A stretch of 64,000 bases of DNA from assembly GCF_000731955.1 (NCBI RefSeq), contig NZ_JNCK01000001.1:2542001-2606000 (forward strand), in the 5' to 3' direction. The notes under the pieces are model-generated. The model ran no database searches. It was not told the origin of the DNA and worked only from the letters and a program-made list of their open reading frames with translations. The stretch comes from Halomonas zincidurans B6. Its GTDB lineage: Bacteria > Pseudomonadota > Gammaproteobacteria > Pseudomonadales > Halomonadaceae. How positions within the stretch are numbered: position 1 is the stretch's first letter; each line of letters begins with the position of its first letter. Below, piece by piece: positions 27,160 to 36,300 of this stretch. The position numbers and the translations under genes are program-made.

Positions 27160-28107
27160 ATGAACCTGCTGGATGTCTTCCTGCACACCCTGAACGTCAC
27201 GCTGCCGGTCTTCGCGATGGTCTTCCTGGGCATTGTGTTCAAGCGCATCGGCTGGATCGACGCGCATTTCATCACCACCGCCTCGATGCTGGTCTTTCGG
27301 GCGACCATGCCCACGCTGATCTTCTTGAGCATCCTCCGCGCCGACCTGGACGTCGCCCTGCAGCCCGCGCTGATCGGCTATTTCCTGGGCTTCTCCGTGC
27401 TCAGCTTCTTCCTGGCCTGGGGCTGGGCGCAGTGGCGCTGCCCGTTCGAGGATCGCGGCGTCTTCGCCCAGGGTGCGTTTCGCGGCAACTGCGGGATCGT
27501 CGGGCTGGCGCTGGCCGCCAGCCAATATGGCGACTACGGCTTGTCGCTCGGCGGGATCATGGTCGGCGGGATCATCCTCATCTACAACGTGCTGTCGGCG
27601 GCGGTGCTGGCCTACCACAGCGCCAGCGCCAAGTCCGGCATGTTGGCGATCATCCGCCACGTGACCAAGAATCCGCTGATTCTCAGCGTACTGCTGGCCA
27701 TTCCCTTCGCCTACTTCGCGATCGACTTGCCCGAGTGGGTAATGGCGTCGGGCAACTATTTCGGCGCCATGTCGTTGCCGCTGGCGCTGGTGTGCATCGG
27801 CGGCACGCTGTCGTTCACGTCGGTCAAGCGCAGCAGCAAGCTGGCCCTCGACGCCAGCCTGTGGAAGATAGTCTGGTTGCCGGCACTCGGCGTGCTCGGC
27901 GGTTTCGCGCTGGGCTTTCGCGGTGCGGAACTCGGCATCCTGTTTCTGTTTCTCGGCAGTCCCGGCGCCGCCGCCAGTTTCGTCATGACCAAGGCGGTCA
28001 ACGGCAACGCTCAGCTGTCCGCCAACATCATCGTGATCACCACCTTCGCCTCGCTGTTCACGATCAGCGCCGGCGTGTTCCTCCTCACCGCGCTCGGCTT
28101 GATCTGA
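27160..28107 (+). CDS. AEC (auxin efflux carrier) family transporter
   Basis: 315 residues with about ten transmembrane helices and the AEC two-repeat plan: N-terminal NVTLPVFAMVFLGIVFKRIGWI, central GAFRGNCGIVGLALA, C-terminal LGSPGAAASFVMTKAVNGNAQL. Bacterial members carry malate, malonate or similar acids, but the substrate is not evident. GGAG precedes the start and the small membrane peptide lies directly upstream. The uronate locus begins 237 bases further on. Confidence 0.92.
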   Translation: MNLLDVFLHTLNVTLPVFAMVFLGIVFKRIGWIDAHFITTASMLVFRATMPTLIFLSILRADLDVALQPALIGYFLGFSVLSFFLAWGWAQWRCPFEDRGVFAQGAFRGNCGIVGLALAASQYGDYGLSLGGIMVGGIILIYNVLSAAVLAYHSASAKSGMLAIIRHVTKNPLILSVLLAIPFAYFAIDLPEWVMASGNYFGAMSLPLALVCIGGTLSFTSVKRSSKLALDASLWKIVWLPALGVLGGFALGFRGAELGILFLFLGSPGAAASFVMTKAVNGNAQLSANIIVITTFASLFTISAGVFLLTALGLI

Positions 28108-28344
28108 CGCCACCCCTTTACAACGCCTGCAACGCCGCTGCCGTTCATGTGGCGCCTTCGCACCGTTGCATGAACGTCACGTTGGGAGCCGACCGCCGGG
28201 CTCTCGCTGCAGTCGCGCATCTTTCATCGAACCGATGACACTCGACCCTCGGCCATGCCCTTCATGCCTGACTAAAGTCGCATCGCCATATGCCGAACCA
28301 TTCTACCATACTAGACTACAAGACAAGCTTCGGGCCGATCATCA

Positions 28345-29085
28345 ATGACGACTTCACTACATGCGCTCTGGGAAGAAACATCGCCGGACGTCAACGTTCG
28401 CCAGCGCCTCTATCAAGCGCTGCGCCAGGCGATCATCCGCATGGTGCTGGCCCCCGGACGGGCGTTATCCGAAAAGGAGATTGCCGACACGTTCGACGTG
28501 AGCCGACAGCCGGTACGCGAAGCGTTTATTCGCCTTTCCGAGTCGGGGCTCCTGGAGGTACGCCCACAGCGAGGCACCTACGTGGTGCGCATTTCGGAGG
28601 GTGCGGTCATGGAGGCACGCTTCGTCCGGGAAGCCGTCGAGGCTGCCGTCGCCAGATCCGCCGCCGAAAACGGCTTGAGCGGGAACGTGCTCGGCGAACT
28701 CGACGAGCTGATCGAGCGCCAGCGTCGCTGTGCCGTGCCGCAGGACTACAGCCGGTTCTTTCAGCTCGACGAGGCCTTTCATCGGGCCCTGGCCCTGGGC
28801 GCGGGTCATACCTCGGCCTGGCGCGTCACCGAAGAGGTCAAGGCCCAACTGGATCGGGTGCGCTACTTGAGCATCCCCGAGTCGACGCCCATCCCCAAGC
28901 TCGTCGATCAGCACCAACTGATCGTCGATGCGATCGCCCGGCAAGACCCCAGCGCCGCAGAACAGGCCATGTGCATCCATCAGCGTGAAATTCTGCACTC
29001 CCTGCCTGAGCTGATGCGGCGCTTTCCCGCGATGTTCGATGCCTCGGCCCCGACGCGTACGCCCAGCAAACGCGAAACGGCATAA
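28345..29085 (+). CDS. GntR/FadR-subfamily regulator of the first uronate operon
   Basis: 246 residues: winged helix-turn-helix at about 15-75 (LSEKEIADTFDVSRQPVREAFIRLSESGLLEV), then an FCD ligand domain with the metal-binding Asp-x4-His pattern in FQLDEAFHRALAL and further His near 190 and 210. It precedes a TRAP transporter and uronate isomerase genes, so it is probably their uronate- or fructuronate-responsive repressor, comparable in role to ExuR or UxuR. The upstream 237 bases contain an AT-rich stretch with ATACTAGACTACAAG near 28307-28321 that could hold promoter or operator. Confidence 0.9.
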   Translation: MTTSLHALWEETSPDVNVRQRLYQALRQAIIRMVLAPGRALSEKEIADTFDVSRQPVREAFIRLSESGLLEVRPQRGTYVVRISEGAVMEARFVREAVEAAVARSAAENGLSGNVLGELDELIERQRRCAVPQDYSRFFQLDEAFHRALALGAGHTSAWRVTEEVKAQLDRVRYLSIPESTPIPKLVDQHQLIVDAIARQDPSAAEQAMCIHQREILHSLPELMRRFPAMFDASAPTRTPSKRETA

Positions 29086-29163
29086 CGCCGAGCTCGAACG
29101 CAAGGGGCTCGCTTTACGAACCCCTGCATTCAAACAAGCACAACATGCATGTCAGGAGAAATC

Positions 29164-30129
29164 ATGAAATCACAGCTAGCCATACCCGCCCTCGCCCTCG
29201 CCTTTGCCAGTGGCCTGGCCCATGCCGATTACGAGCTGAACCTGTCCTCGGCCCTGAGCACGCAGGATCCCATCGTTCAGGCCATGCAGGACGCCAAGCA
29301 GTCGATCGAGCAGCGCACCGATGGCGAACTGACGCTCAACGTCTTCCCCAACAGCCAGCTGGGGTCCGACGAAGACGTCGTCGAGCAGATCCGCAGCGGC
29401 GCCAACATCGCCATCCTCATCGATGCCGGCCGACTGTCGGAGTATCAGCCGGAACTGGGCATCCTGAGTGCGCCCTACCTGGTGGAAGACTATACCCAGT
29501 ACGAGGCCATTACCCAGACCGATCTGTACAACCAATGGGTCGAAAGCCTCGCCGACAACAGCGGCCTGCGTTTGATGAACTACAACTGGTTCCAGGGCGC
29601 CCGCGAGATGCTGACCAAGGAACCCGTCGAAAAGCCCGAAGACCTGCAAGGCCTACGCATCCGCACCATCAACTCGCCGGTCTGGCTCAAGACCATCGAG
29701 GCCATGGGCGCCACTCCGACACCGCTGCCCTGGTCGGAGGTCTATTCGGCGTTGCAGCTGGGCTCGATCGATGGCGCCGAGGCGCAGTTGACCGCCGCCG
29801 ATGGCCAGCGCCTGCAGGAGGTCATCAACAATGTCGCCCTGACCCACCACATCCAGCTGATGAGCGGCATCGTGACCTCGGAGCAGTGGTACCAGTCCCT
29901 GCCCGAGAACCTTCGCAGCATCCTCGACGAGGAGCTCAAGAAGGCCGGCGCCGAGGCCAGCCAGGCGACCGTCGACGCCCTGGATGCGACGCGCAAGCGC
30001 ATGGAAGAAGCCGGCGTGACCTTCACCGAAGTGGATACCGAGCTGTTCCGTCAGCGCGTCGACAGCGTCTACAAGGAACTCGGTTACGACAAGTACCGCG
30101 AGCAACTGGTTTCCGGCACCGCCGACTGA
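29164..30129 (+). CDS. TRAP transporter substrate-binding protein DctP (system 1)
   Basis: 321 residues from ATG 29164 with CAGGAGA upstream. A signal peptide (MKSQLAIPALALAFASGLAHA) sends it to the periplasm. The DctP fold follows: NSQLGSDEDVVEQIRSGAN, the carboxylate-binding region GLRIRTINSPVWL with the conserved Arg, and YSALQLGSIDGAEAQ. First structural gene of dctPQM-uxaC-manD-uxuB. By context the ligand is a hexuronate such as glucuronate. Confidence 0.93.
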   Translation: MKSQLAIPALALAFASGLAHADYELNLSSALSTQDPIVQAMQDAKQSIEQRTDGELTLNVFPNSQLGSDEDVVEQIRSGANIAILIDAGRLSEYQPELGILSAPYLVEDYTQYEAITQTDLYNQWVESLADNSGLRLMNYNWFQGAREMLTKEPVEKPEDLQGLRIRTINSPVWLKTIEAMGATPTPLPWSEVYSALQLGSIDGAEAQLTAADGQRLQEVINNVALTHHIQLMSGIVTSEQWYQSLPENLRSILDEELKKAGAEASQATVDALDATRKRMEEAGVTFTEVDTELFRQRVDSVYKELGYDKYREQLVSGTAD

Positions 30130-30219
30130 TCGCCCGTCAAGCCAATGCCGGGCCGGCCCGTGCCGGCCTGCGCGCTTTCAGGTTTAGACAGCCCTGTGCA
30201 AACGCTGCGAGGAACCGTT

Positions 30220-30711
30220 ATGTGGCGCTGGTTCGACAAGCTCGAAGATATCCTGGCCATTGTACTGCTGGGGTGTACCTCACTCACGATTCTGGCCAGT
30301 GCCACCATGCGCGCGATCGGTCATCCGTTCGCCGGGGGTGCCGAACTGGCCCAATTCTTCTTCATCTGGACGGCCGTATTAGGCGCCGACATCATGCTGC
30401 GCCGCGGCGGCCAGGTGCGCATCGATGCCCTGGTCGTGCTTATGCCCCCCAGGGTGTTGCGTGCCATCACCGCGGTCATCCTGGCGATGATGCTGGCGTT
30501 TCTCGCGCTGCTGGCGTGGTACGGAATGCCGCTCGCGCTGTCCAACTGGCAGCGCCCGATGGGCTTTGCCGGATTGAGCTACGGCTACGTCACCCTGGCC
30601 CTGCCGGTGGGTGCCGCACTCATGTTCGTCTCGCTGCTTCGGCGCGTTCTCGACAAGGGCATCACCCGCAGTCTCGAGCCCGACGACGATGTCGTGGAGG
30701 AAACGCTATGA
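30220..30711 (+). CDS. TRAP transporter small permease DctQ (system 1)
   Basis: 163 residues from ATG 30220 (GAGGAA upstream), with four hydrophobic segments and the family pattern EDILAIVLLG...FAGGAELAQFFFIWTAVLGA (broken here) and RRGGQVRIDAL. Partner of DctM in sodium-driven uptake with DctP. Its stop overlaps the dctM start (ATGA), so the two are coupled. Further upstream starts add only an unlikely proline-rich leader. Confidence 0.92.
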   Translation: MWRWFDKLEDILAIVLLGCTSLTILASATMRAIGHPFAGGAELAQFFFIWTAVLGADIMLRRGGQVRIDALVVLMPPRVLRAITAVILAMMLAFLALLAWYGMPLALSNWQRPMGFAGLSYGYVTLALPVGAALMFVSLLRRVLDKGITRSLEPDDDVVEETL

Positions 30712-31997
30712 TCACCGCCCTGCTGCTGGTGCTCGGGCTGGTGCTGATGGCCATCGGCATGCCCGTGGCCTTCGCGATCGGCATCGCCGGCTTTCTGTAT
30801 TTCCTGTTGCCGGGAACGTTTCTTCCCGTCGGCATCGGTCCCCAGCGCATCGTCTCCGCTACCCAGTCCTTCCCCCTGTTGGCCGTTCCGCTGTTCATTT
30901 TCATCGGCCATCTGATGAATGCCAGCGGCATCACGCCGCGCCTGCTGCGCCTCTCGACCCTGCTGGCGGGCTGGATGAGTGGCGGTCTGGCCCAGGCCAG
31001 CCTGGTACTCAGCACCCTGATGGGCGGGGTGTCGGGTTCGGCGGTGGCGGATGCCGCCATGCAGTCGCGTGTGCTCGGCAAGGGCATGGTCGGCGAAGGC
31101 TATACGCCCGGTTTCGCCGGGGCCGTGCTTTCCATCGGCGGGTTGATCACTGCCACCATTCCCCCCAGCATCGGCCTGATCCTGTACGGCTATCTCGGCG
31201 AGGTCTCGATCGGCCGCCTGTTCATCGCCGGGGTGGTGCCGGGCGTGCTGTTGATGGTCGCGCTGATGATCACCACCTGGCTGGTTTCCCGCCGGCGGGG
31301 CTATACCCCGGTCCGCGACAGCCTGCCCAGGTTCGCCGAAGTGGCCAGCGCCACCCGCAGCAGCATCTGGGCCTTACTATTCCCGCTGTGGCTGTTGGTG
31401 GGCATCCGCTATGGCCTGTTCACGCCCTCCGAGGCCGGCGCCTTCGCGGTGGTCTACGCCCTCGTCGTGGGCTGCTTCATCCACCGCGAAATGGGCATAG
31501 CGGAAATCATCGAGGCGATGCGTGCCAGCGTGCGGGACATCGGCATGATCATGCTGATCATCATGTTCTCGGGGATCATCGGCTATGTGGTGTCCTTCGA
31601 GCGCGTGCCCCAGACCATCGCCGAGCTCACGCTGGGGGTATTCTCCAGCCAGACCGCCCTGCTGCTGACCCTGGCGGTCCTGCTGGTATTCCTCGGCATG
31701 CTGCTCGAGGCGACGGTGGTGGTCATGCTGCTGGCCCCGATCCTGGTACCGGTGATCAAGACCGCCGGGATCGATCCCGTGCACTTCGGGCTGCTGATGA
31801 TGACCTTGGTGACCTTCGGCGGCATGACCCCACCGGTGGGGATTTCCATGTACACGGTATGCGGCATCCTGCGCTGCCCCTTCACCGATTACAGCCGCGA
31901 ACTCGTACCCTTCGCCGTTGCCGTTTTAACCGTCGTGCTCGGCATCATCTTCTTCCCCACCATCGTGCTCTTCCTGCCCAACATGCTCATGGGCTAA
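30708..31997 (+). CDS. TRAP transporter large permease DctM (system 1)
   Basis: 429 residues, about twelve transmembrane helices. Family motifs include GMPVAFAIGIAGFLYF, AVPLFIFIGHLMNASGI, STLMGGVSGSAVADAAM, PPSIGLILYG and MTPPVGISMYTVCGI. The start ATG at 30708 overlaps the dctQ stop. Forms the transport channel of the first uronate TRAP system, followed by uxaC after 32 bases. Confidence 0.95.
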   Translation: MITALLLVLGLVLMAIGMPVAFAIGIAGFLYFLLPGTFLPVGIGPQRIVSATQSFPLLAVPLFIFIGHLMNASGITPRLLRLSTLLAGWMSGGLAQASLVLSTLMGGVSGSAVADAAMQSRVLGKGMVGEGYTPGFAGAVLSIGGLITATIPPSIGLILYGYLGEVSIGRLFIAGVVPGVLLMVALMITTWLVSRRRGYTPVRDSLPRFAEVASATRSSIWALLFPLWLLVGIRYGLFTPSEAGAFAVVYALVVGCFIHREMGIAEIIEAMRASVRDIGMIMLIIMFSGIIGYVVSFERVPQTIAELTLGVFSSQTALLLTLAVLLVFLGMLLEATVVVMLLAPILVPVIKTAGIDPVHFGLLMMTLVTFGGMTPPVGISMYTVCGILRCPFTDYSRELVPFAVAVLTVVLGIIFFPTIVLFLPNMLMG

Positions 31998-32029
31998 GTG
32001 CTAAATGCAGCCATCCAAGGGTGAGTGAC

Positions 32030-33451
32030 ATGATTTTCAACGACAAGATCGACTTCATGGGGCCGGATTTTCTGCTGGAAACCAACGCGGCCCGGCGCCT
32101 TTACCACGACCATGCCGCGCCGATGCCGATCTGCGACTACCACTCGCACCTGAGCCCCGTGGAGATCGCCGACAACCGCCGCTTCGACAACCTCACCGAG
32201 CTGTGGCTCGACGGCGATCACTACAAGTGGCGGGCCATGCGCTTCACCGGCATCGACGAGCGGCGCATCACCGGCGACGCCGAGCCCCGCGAACGCTTCC
32301 AGGCCTGGGCCGAGAGCGTACCCGACTGCCTCGGCAATCCGCTCTACCACTGGACCCATCTGGAATTGCGCTTCCCGCTGGGCATCGAGAATACGCTGCT
32401 CTCCCCGACGACTGCCGAAGAGATCTGGACACGCTCGCGTCAACGCCTGGCGACGCCCAAACTTCACGCTCAAGGGATCCTGGACAGCTTCCAGGTGCGT
32501 ACCGTGTGCACCACCGATGACCCCTGCGACGATCTCGATGCCCATCGCCGGCATGCCGAGAACGGCTCGCGACTCGCCCTGCTGCCGACGTTTCGCCCCG
32601 ATGCCGTGCTCAAGATCGAACAGGCGGGCTACGCCGATTACCTGACCGCGCTGGAAGCCGCCAGCGGCGTCGCCATCCGGCGCTATGACGACCTGCTCGC
32701 GGCGCTGCATCAGCGCCTCGACTATTTCGCCGCCAATGGCTGCTGCCTGTCGGATCACAGCCTCGAGAAGCCGACCTTCGTCGCGCCGCCGTCGAGCGCC
32801 GCGCTCGATCGCATTCTTGACCGACGCAGGCGCAGCGAATCGCTCAGCAAGGAAGAATCCACCGGCTTCACCACGGCGCTATTGCTATGGCTGGGCCGGC
32901 AATACGCCGAACGCGGCTGGGTCATGCAGTTGCACCTGGGCGCGGCGCGTAGCGTCAGCCGCCGTGGCCTGGCCGAGATCGGCGCCAACAGCGGCTTCGA
33001 CGCCATCGGCGATGTGGTCTATGGCGAGTCGCTGGCAATGATTCTCGATGCGCTGGACCAGCAACGGGCCCTGCCGCGCACCGTGCTCTACAACCTCAAC
33101 CCGCGCGACAACGAGATGCTCGCCAGCCTGGCCGGCAGCTTCCCGAGCGACGGCATTCCCGGCAAGGTGCAGTTCGGCGCCGCCTGGTGGTTCAACGACC
33201 AGCGCGACGGCATCGAGCGCCAGCTGACCACGCAGATGCAGTTCGGACTGTTGCGTCACTTCGTCGGCATGCTCACCGATTCGCGCAGTCTGCTGTCGTT
33301 CTCCCGTCACGATTACTTTCGACGCATCTTCTGCAACATGCTCGGCCAGCAGATGGCGCGTGGCGAGCTGCCCAACGACATCGACCGCATCGGCCAGCTG
33401 GTGCGGGCCGTGTGTTACGACAATGTCCAGCGTTACCTGTTCGAGCGTTGA
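32030..33451 (+). CDS. uxaC: glucuronate (uronate) isomerase
   Basis: Interconverts D-glucuronate and D-fructuronate (also galacturonate and tagaturonate). 473 residues, as E. coli UxaC (470). The amidohydrolase-like HxH pair is His38 and His40 in CDYHSHLSP. WRAMRFTGI, TTDDPCDDL, WVMQLHLGA and the C-terminal RHDYFRRIFCNMLG are typical. AAGGGTGAG precedes ATG 32030. It heads the enzyme part of the isomerase operon. Confidence 0.97.
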   Translation: MIFNDKIDFMGPDFLLETNAARRLYHDHAAPMPICDYHSHLSPVEIADNRRFDNLTELWLDGDHYKWRAMRFTGIDERRITGDAEPRERFQAWAESVPDCLGNPLYHWTHLELRFPLGIENTLLSPTTAEEIWTRSRQRLATPKLHAQGILDSFQVRTVCTTDDPCDDLDAHRRHAENGSRLALLPTFRPDAVLKIEQAGYADYLTALEAASGVAIRRYDDLLAALHQRLDYFAANGCCLSDHSLEKPTFVAPPSSAALDRILDRRRRSESLSKEESTGFTTALLLWLGRQYAERGWVMQLHLGAARSVSRRGLAEIGANSGFDAIGDVVYGESLAMILDALDQQRALPRTVLYNLNPRDNEMLASLAGSFPSDGIPGKVQFGAAWWFNDQRDGIERQLTTQMQFGLLRHFVGMLTDSRSLLSFSRHDYFRRIFCNMLGQQMARGELPNDIDRIGQLVRAVCYDNVQRYLFER

Positions 33452-33491
33452 GCGACGCGCCCTCATTTTATCTATCAGCAATGGATTCATC

Positions 33492-34703
33492 ATGAAAATC
33501 AGTGATGCCTACCTCATCGTCACCTCTCCCGGGCGCAATTTCGTCACGCTGAAGATCGTTACCAAGTCGGGCACCTACGGCATCGGCGACGCCACGCTCA
33601 ACGGCCGCGAAATGGCCGTGGTCGCCTATCTCGAGGAGCACGTCGTGCCGGCACTGATCGGTCGCGATGCCGGTCGCATCGAGGACATCTGGCAATATCT
33701 GTATCGTGGCGCCTACTGGCGGCGCGGCCCGGTGACCATGGCGGCGATCGGCGCCGTCGACATGGCGCTGTGGGACATCAAGGCCAAGGCCGCCGGCATG
33801 CCGCTCTACCAGCTGCTGGGCGGCAAGAGCCGCGAGCGGGTGATGACCTATGCCCACTGCACCGGCAAGGACATCGACGCCTGCCTGGCCGAAGTCGACG
33901 CACACCTCAAGCTCGGCTATCGCGCCGTCCGGGTCCAGACCGGCGTACCCGGCATCGCCACCACCTACGGCGTCGCCAAGCGCGAAGGCGAGCGCTACGA
34001 GCCGGCCGACTCGGAGTTGCCCGCCGAGCACGTGTGGAGCACCGAGAAGTACCTCAACCATGTGCCCGCACTGTTCGCCGCGGTCCGCGAACGCTTCGGG
34101 CACGACATCCATGTGCTGCACGACGTTCACCACCGTCTGACCCCCATCGAGGCCGCCCGCCTGGGCAAGATGGTCGAGCCCTATCATCTGTTCTGGCTGG
34201 AGGACTGCGTGCCGGCCGAGAACCAGCAGAGCCTCAAGCTGATCCGCGAGCACACCACCACGCCGCTGGCCATCGGCGAAGTCTTCAACTCGATTCACGA
34301 TTACCGCGAGCTGATCGAGAATCAGTGGATCGACTATATCCGCACCCCGCTCACCCACGGCGGCGGCATTACCCACCTGCGCCGGATCGCCGACCTGGCG
34401 GCGCTCTACCATATTCGCACCGGCTTTCACGGTCCCACCGATGTGTCGCCGGTGTGCCTGGGTGCGGCGGTTCACTTCGACACCTGGGTGCCCAACTTCG
34501 GCATTCAGGAACACATGCCCCACGAAGCGATCACCGACCAGGTCTTCCCCCACGACTATCGTTTCGAGGACGGCCATTTCCTGGTCGGCGAAACGCCGGG
34601 GCACGGCGTTGACATCGATGAAGAGCTGGCCAGACAGTATCCCTACAAGCGCGCCAGTCTTCCGGTCAACCGGCTCGAAGACGGCACGCTCTGGCACTGG
34701 TAG
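33492..34703 (+). CDS. manD: D-mannonate dehydratase, enolase superfamily (ManD)
   Basis: Dehydrates D-mannonate to 2-keto-3-deoxygluconate. At 403 residues it is an enolase-superfamily protein unrelated to E. coli UxuA. Counted residues that match the characterised ManD group: Arg147 (RAVRVQTGVPG), Tyr159 (ATTYGV), Asp211 and His213 (LHDVHHRLTP), Glu237 (WLEDCVP), Glu263 (IGEVFNS), then TGFHGPTDVSPV and GIQEHMPHE. Arg147 and Tyr159 are those of high-activity members, which include a Chromohalobacter protein. Located between uxaC and uxuB, as the pathway needs. Confidence 0.94.
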   Translation: MKISDAYLIVTSPGRNFVTLKIVTKSGTYGIGDATLNGREMAVVAYLEEHVVPALIGRDAGRIEDIWQYLYRGAYWRRGPVTMAAIGAVDMALWDIKAKAAGMPLYQLLGGKSRERVMTYAHCTGKDIDACLAEVDAHLKLGYRAVRVQTGVPGIATTYGVAKREGERYEPADSELPAEHVWSTEKYLNHVPALFAAVRERFGHDIHVLHDVHHRLTPIEAARLGKMVEPYHLFWLEDCVPAENQQSLKLIREHTTTPLAIGEVFNSIHDYRELIENQWIDYIRTPLTHGGGITHLRRIADLAALYHIRTGFHGPTDVSPVCLGAAVHFDTWVPNFGIQEHMPHEAITDQVFPHDYRFEDGHFLVGETPGHGVDIDEELARQYPYKRASLPVNRLEDGTLWHW

Positions 34704-34714
34704 GAGGTGACGCG

Positions 34715-36178
34715 ATGACCCAAGTGACAACACAGGCCAGCGACTACGCCGATGCCCCGGTCGGCATCGTCCACATCGGCCTGGGCGCGTTCCACCGCGC
34801 CCACCAGGCGGTCTTCGTCGAGCGCAACCTGGCGCGCCACGACGGCGGTGAGTGGGGCATCAGTAGCGCCAACATCCGTTCCAACCAGCGTCTGGTCGAG
34901 CTGCTGCGCGATCGGGGCCAGCGCTACCATGTCGCCGAATACGCCGACAGCCAGACGCTGACCCTGCGCGAGATCGCCGCCATCCGCGAGGCGCTGTACG
35001 CCGGCGAGAATGGTGAGGATCATGAAGCGCTGCTGGCGCGTCTGAGCGATCCCGCGGTGCGTATCGTCACCCTGACGGTCACCGAGAAGGGCTACTACCT
35101 GAGCCCCGCCGAAGGCACGCTGATGGTCGACGCGCCCGCCATCGCCCACGACATCGCCCAGCCGCACGCGCCCCGGACGGCGCCGGGCCTGCTGGTCGAG
35201 GCGCTGGCCCGGCGCCGCGCCGCGGGCATCGCACCGTTCACGGTGCTCTGCTGCGACAACATGCCGGACAACGGCAAACGCACCCGGCGGGCGGTCGTCG
35301 AGCTGGCTGGCGAGCGCGACCCGGCGCTGGCCGAGTGGATCGCCGCGTCGGTGGCCTTCCCTTCCAGCATGGTGGATCGCATCGTGCCGGCGATGACCGA
35401 GGCCGACTTCGCGCGTCTGCGCGAACTGGGCGTGGACGACCCCGCCGCGGTGACCTGCGAAGCCTTCATCCAGTGGGTCGTCGAGGACGACTTCCCGCAA
35501 GGACGTCCCGACTGGGAACATGAAGGAGTGGAGATGGTCGCCGACGTCGCGCCCTTCGAGACCATGAAGCTACGCATGCTCAACGGCAGTCATTCGCTGC
35601 TGGCCTACCTGGGCGCGCTGGATGGCGTCGAGACGGTCTTCGACGCCGTCAGCCGGGCCGACTTCAAAGCGTTGCTCAAGCGCTACATGCGCCAGGAGGC
35701 GGCGGCGACGCTGACCATGCCCGAAGACACCGATCTGACGACCTACGCCGACAGCCTGCTGGCGCGTTTCGCCAACGACAGCCTGCGCCATCGCCTGCAT
35801 CAGATCGCCATGGACGGCTCGCAGAAGCTGCCCCAGCGTTGGCTCCAGGGGGCACGGATGCGGCTCGACGACGCCGGCGATATTTCCTGCACGGCACTCG
35901 GCGTGGCGGCGTGGATCCGCTATACCGCGGGCAGCGACCTGCACGGTCGTCCCCACGCTGTCGACGACCCCCTGGCCGACACCTTCGCCGCGCTGCATGC
36001 CCGCCATGGCGACGCGGAGGAGAGCCTGATCGGCGCCTTCCTGGCCGAGGACACCGTGTTTCCGCGCGGATTGGCCGACGACGCACGCTTCTCCCAGGCG
36101 GTGCTGGGGGCCTACCGCTCACTGCAGGCACGCGGTGTCACCGCCAGCTTGGCGGCGTTGAACGAGGGACAGGGTTGA
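34715..36178 (+). CDS. uxuB: fructuronate reductase (mannitol dehydrogenase family)
   Basis: NAD-dependent reduction of D-fructuronate to D-mannonate. At 487 residues it matches UxuB (486 in E. coli). VGIVHIGLGAFHRAHQAVF is the nucleotide-binding segment, and CCDNMPDNGKRTRRAV and SVAFPSSMVDRIVP hold the catalytic lysine and substrate region. AGGAGGTGA precedes ATG 34715, eleven bases after manD. A polyol dehydrogenase is possible from family alone, but the setting favours fructuronate. Last gene of the plus-strand operon. Confidence 0.92.
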   Translation: MTQVTTQASDYADAPVGIVHIGLGAFHRAHQAVFVERNLARHDGGEWGISSANIRSNQRLVELLRDRGQRYHVAEYADSQTLTLREIAAIREALYAGENGEDHEALLARLSDPAVRIVTLTVTEKGYYLSPAEGTLMVDAPAIAHDIAQPHAPRTAPGLLVEALARRRAAGIAPFTVLCCDNMPDNGKRTRRAVVELAGERDPALAEWIAASVAFPSSMVDRIVPAMTEADFARLRELGVDDPAAVTCEAFIQWVVEDDFPQGRPDWEHEGVEMVADVAPFETMKLRMLNGSHSLLAYLGALDGVETVFDAVSRADFKALLKRYMRQEAAATLTMPEDTDLTTYADSLLARFANDSLRHRLHQIAMDGSQKLPQRWLQGARMRLDDAGDISCTALGVAAWIRYTAGSDLHGRPHAVDDPLADTFAALHARHGDAEESLIGAFLAEDTVFPRGLADDARFSQAVLGAYRSLQARGVTASLAALNEGQG

Positions 36179-36246
36179 TCGTCGACACCAGGCTTCGTCT
36201 CGTTGACCTTGACCGGCCGCGAGCAAGAACAACACGATAAAACGAT

Positions 36247-36274
36247 AACAGGGCGACTCTCGGGTCGCCCTGTT
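36247..36274. terminator. hairpin between the two convergent uronate operons
   Basis: 11-base stem AACAGGGCGAC (36247-36257) and GTCGCCCTGTT (36264-36274), loop TCTCGG. It lies between the stops of uxuB (plus) and the aldehyde dehydrogenase (minus). On the minus strand a T-rich stretch (ATCGTTTTATCG) follows, so it should terminate that operon; it probably also ends the plus one. Confidence 0.75.
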
Positions 36275-36300
36275 CGCGTGGCTGTCACGGCTCGCGCCGC

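Noticed and set aside
29145..31997. 950-codon frame from dctP into dctM, apparently a giant fusion
   Set aside because: It reads dctP out of frame and only becomes meaningful at the true dctM start (30708), which has an ATGA overlap with dctQ.
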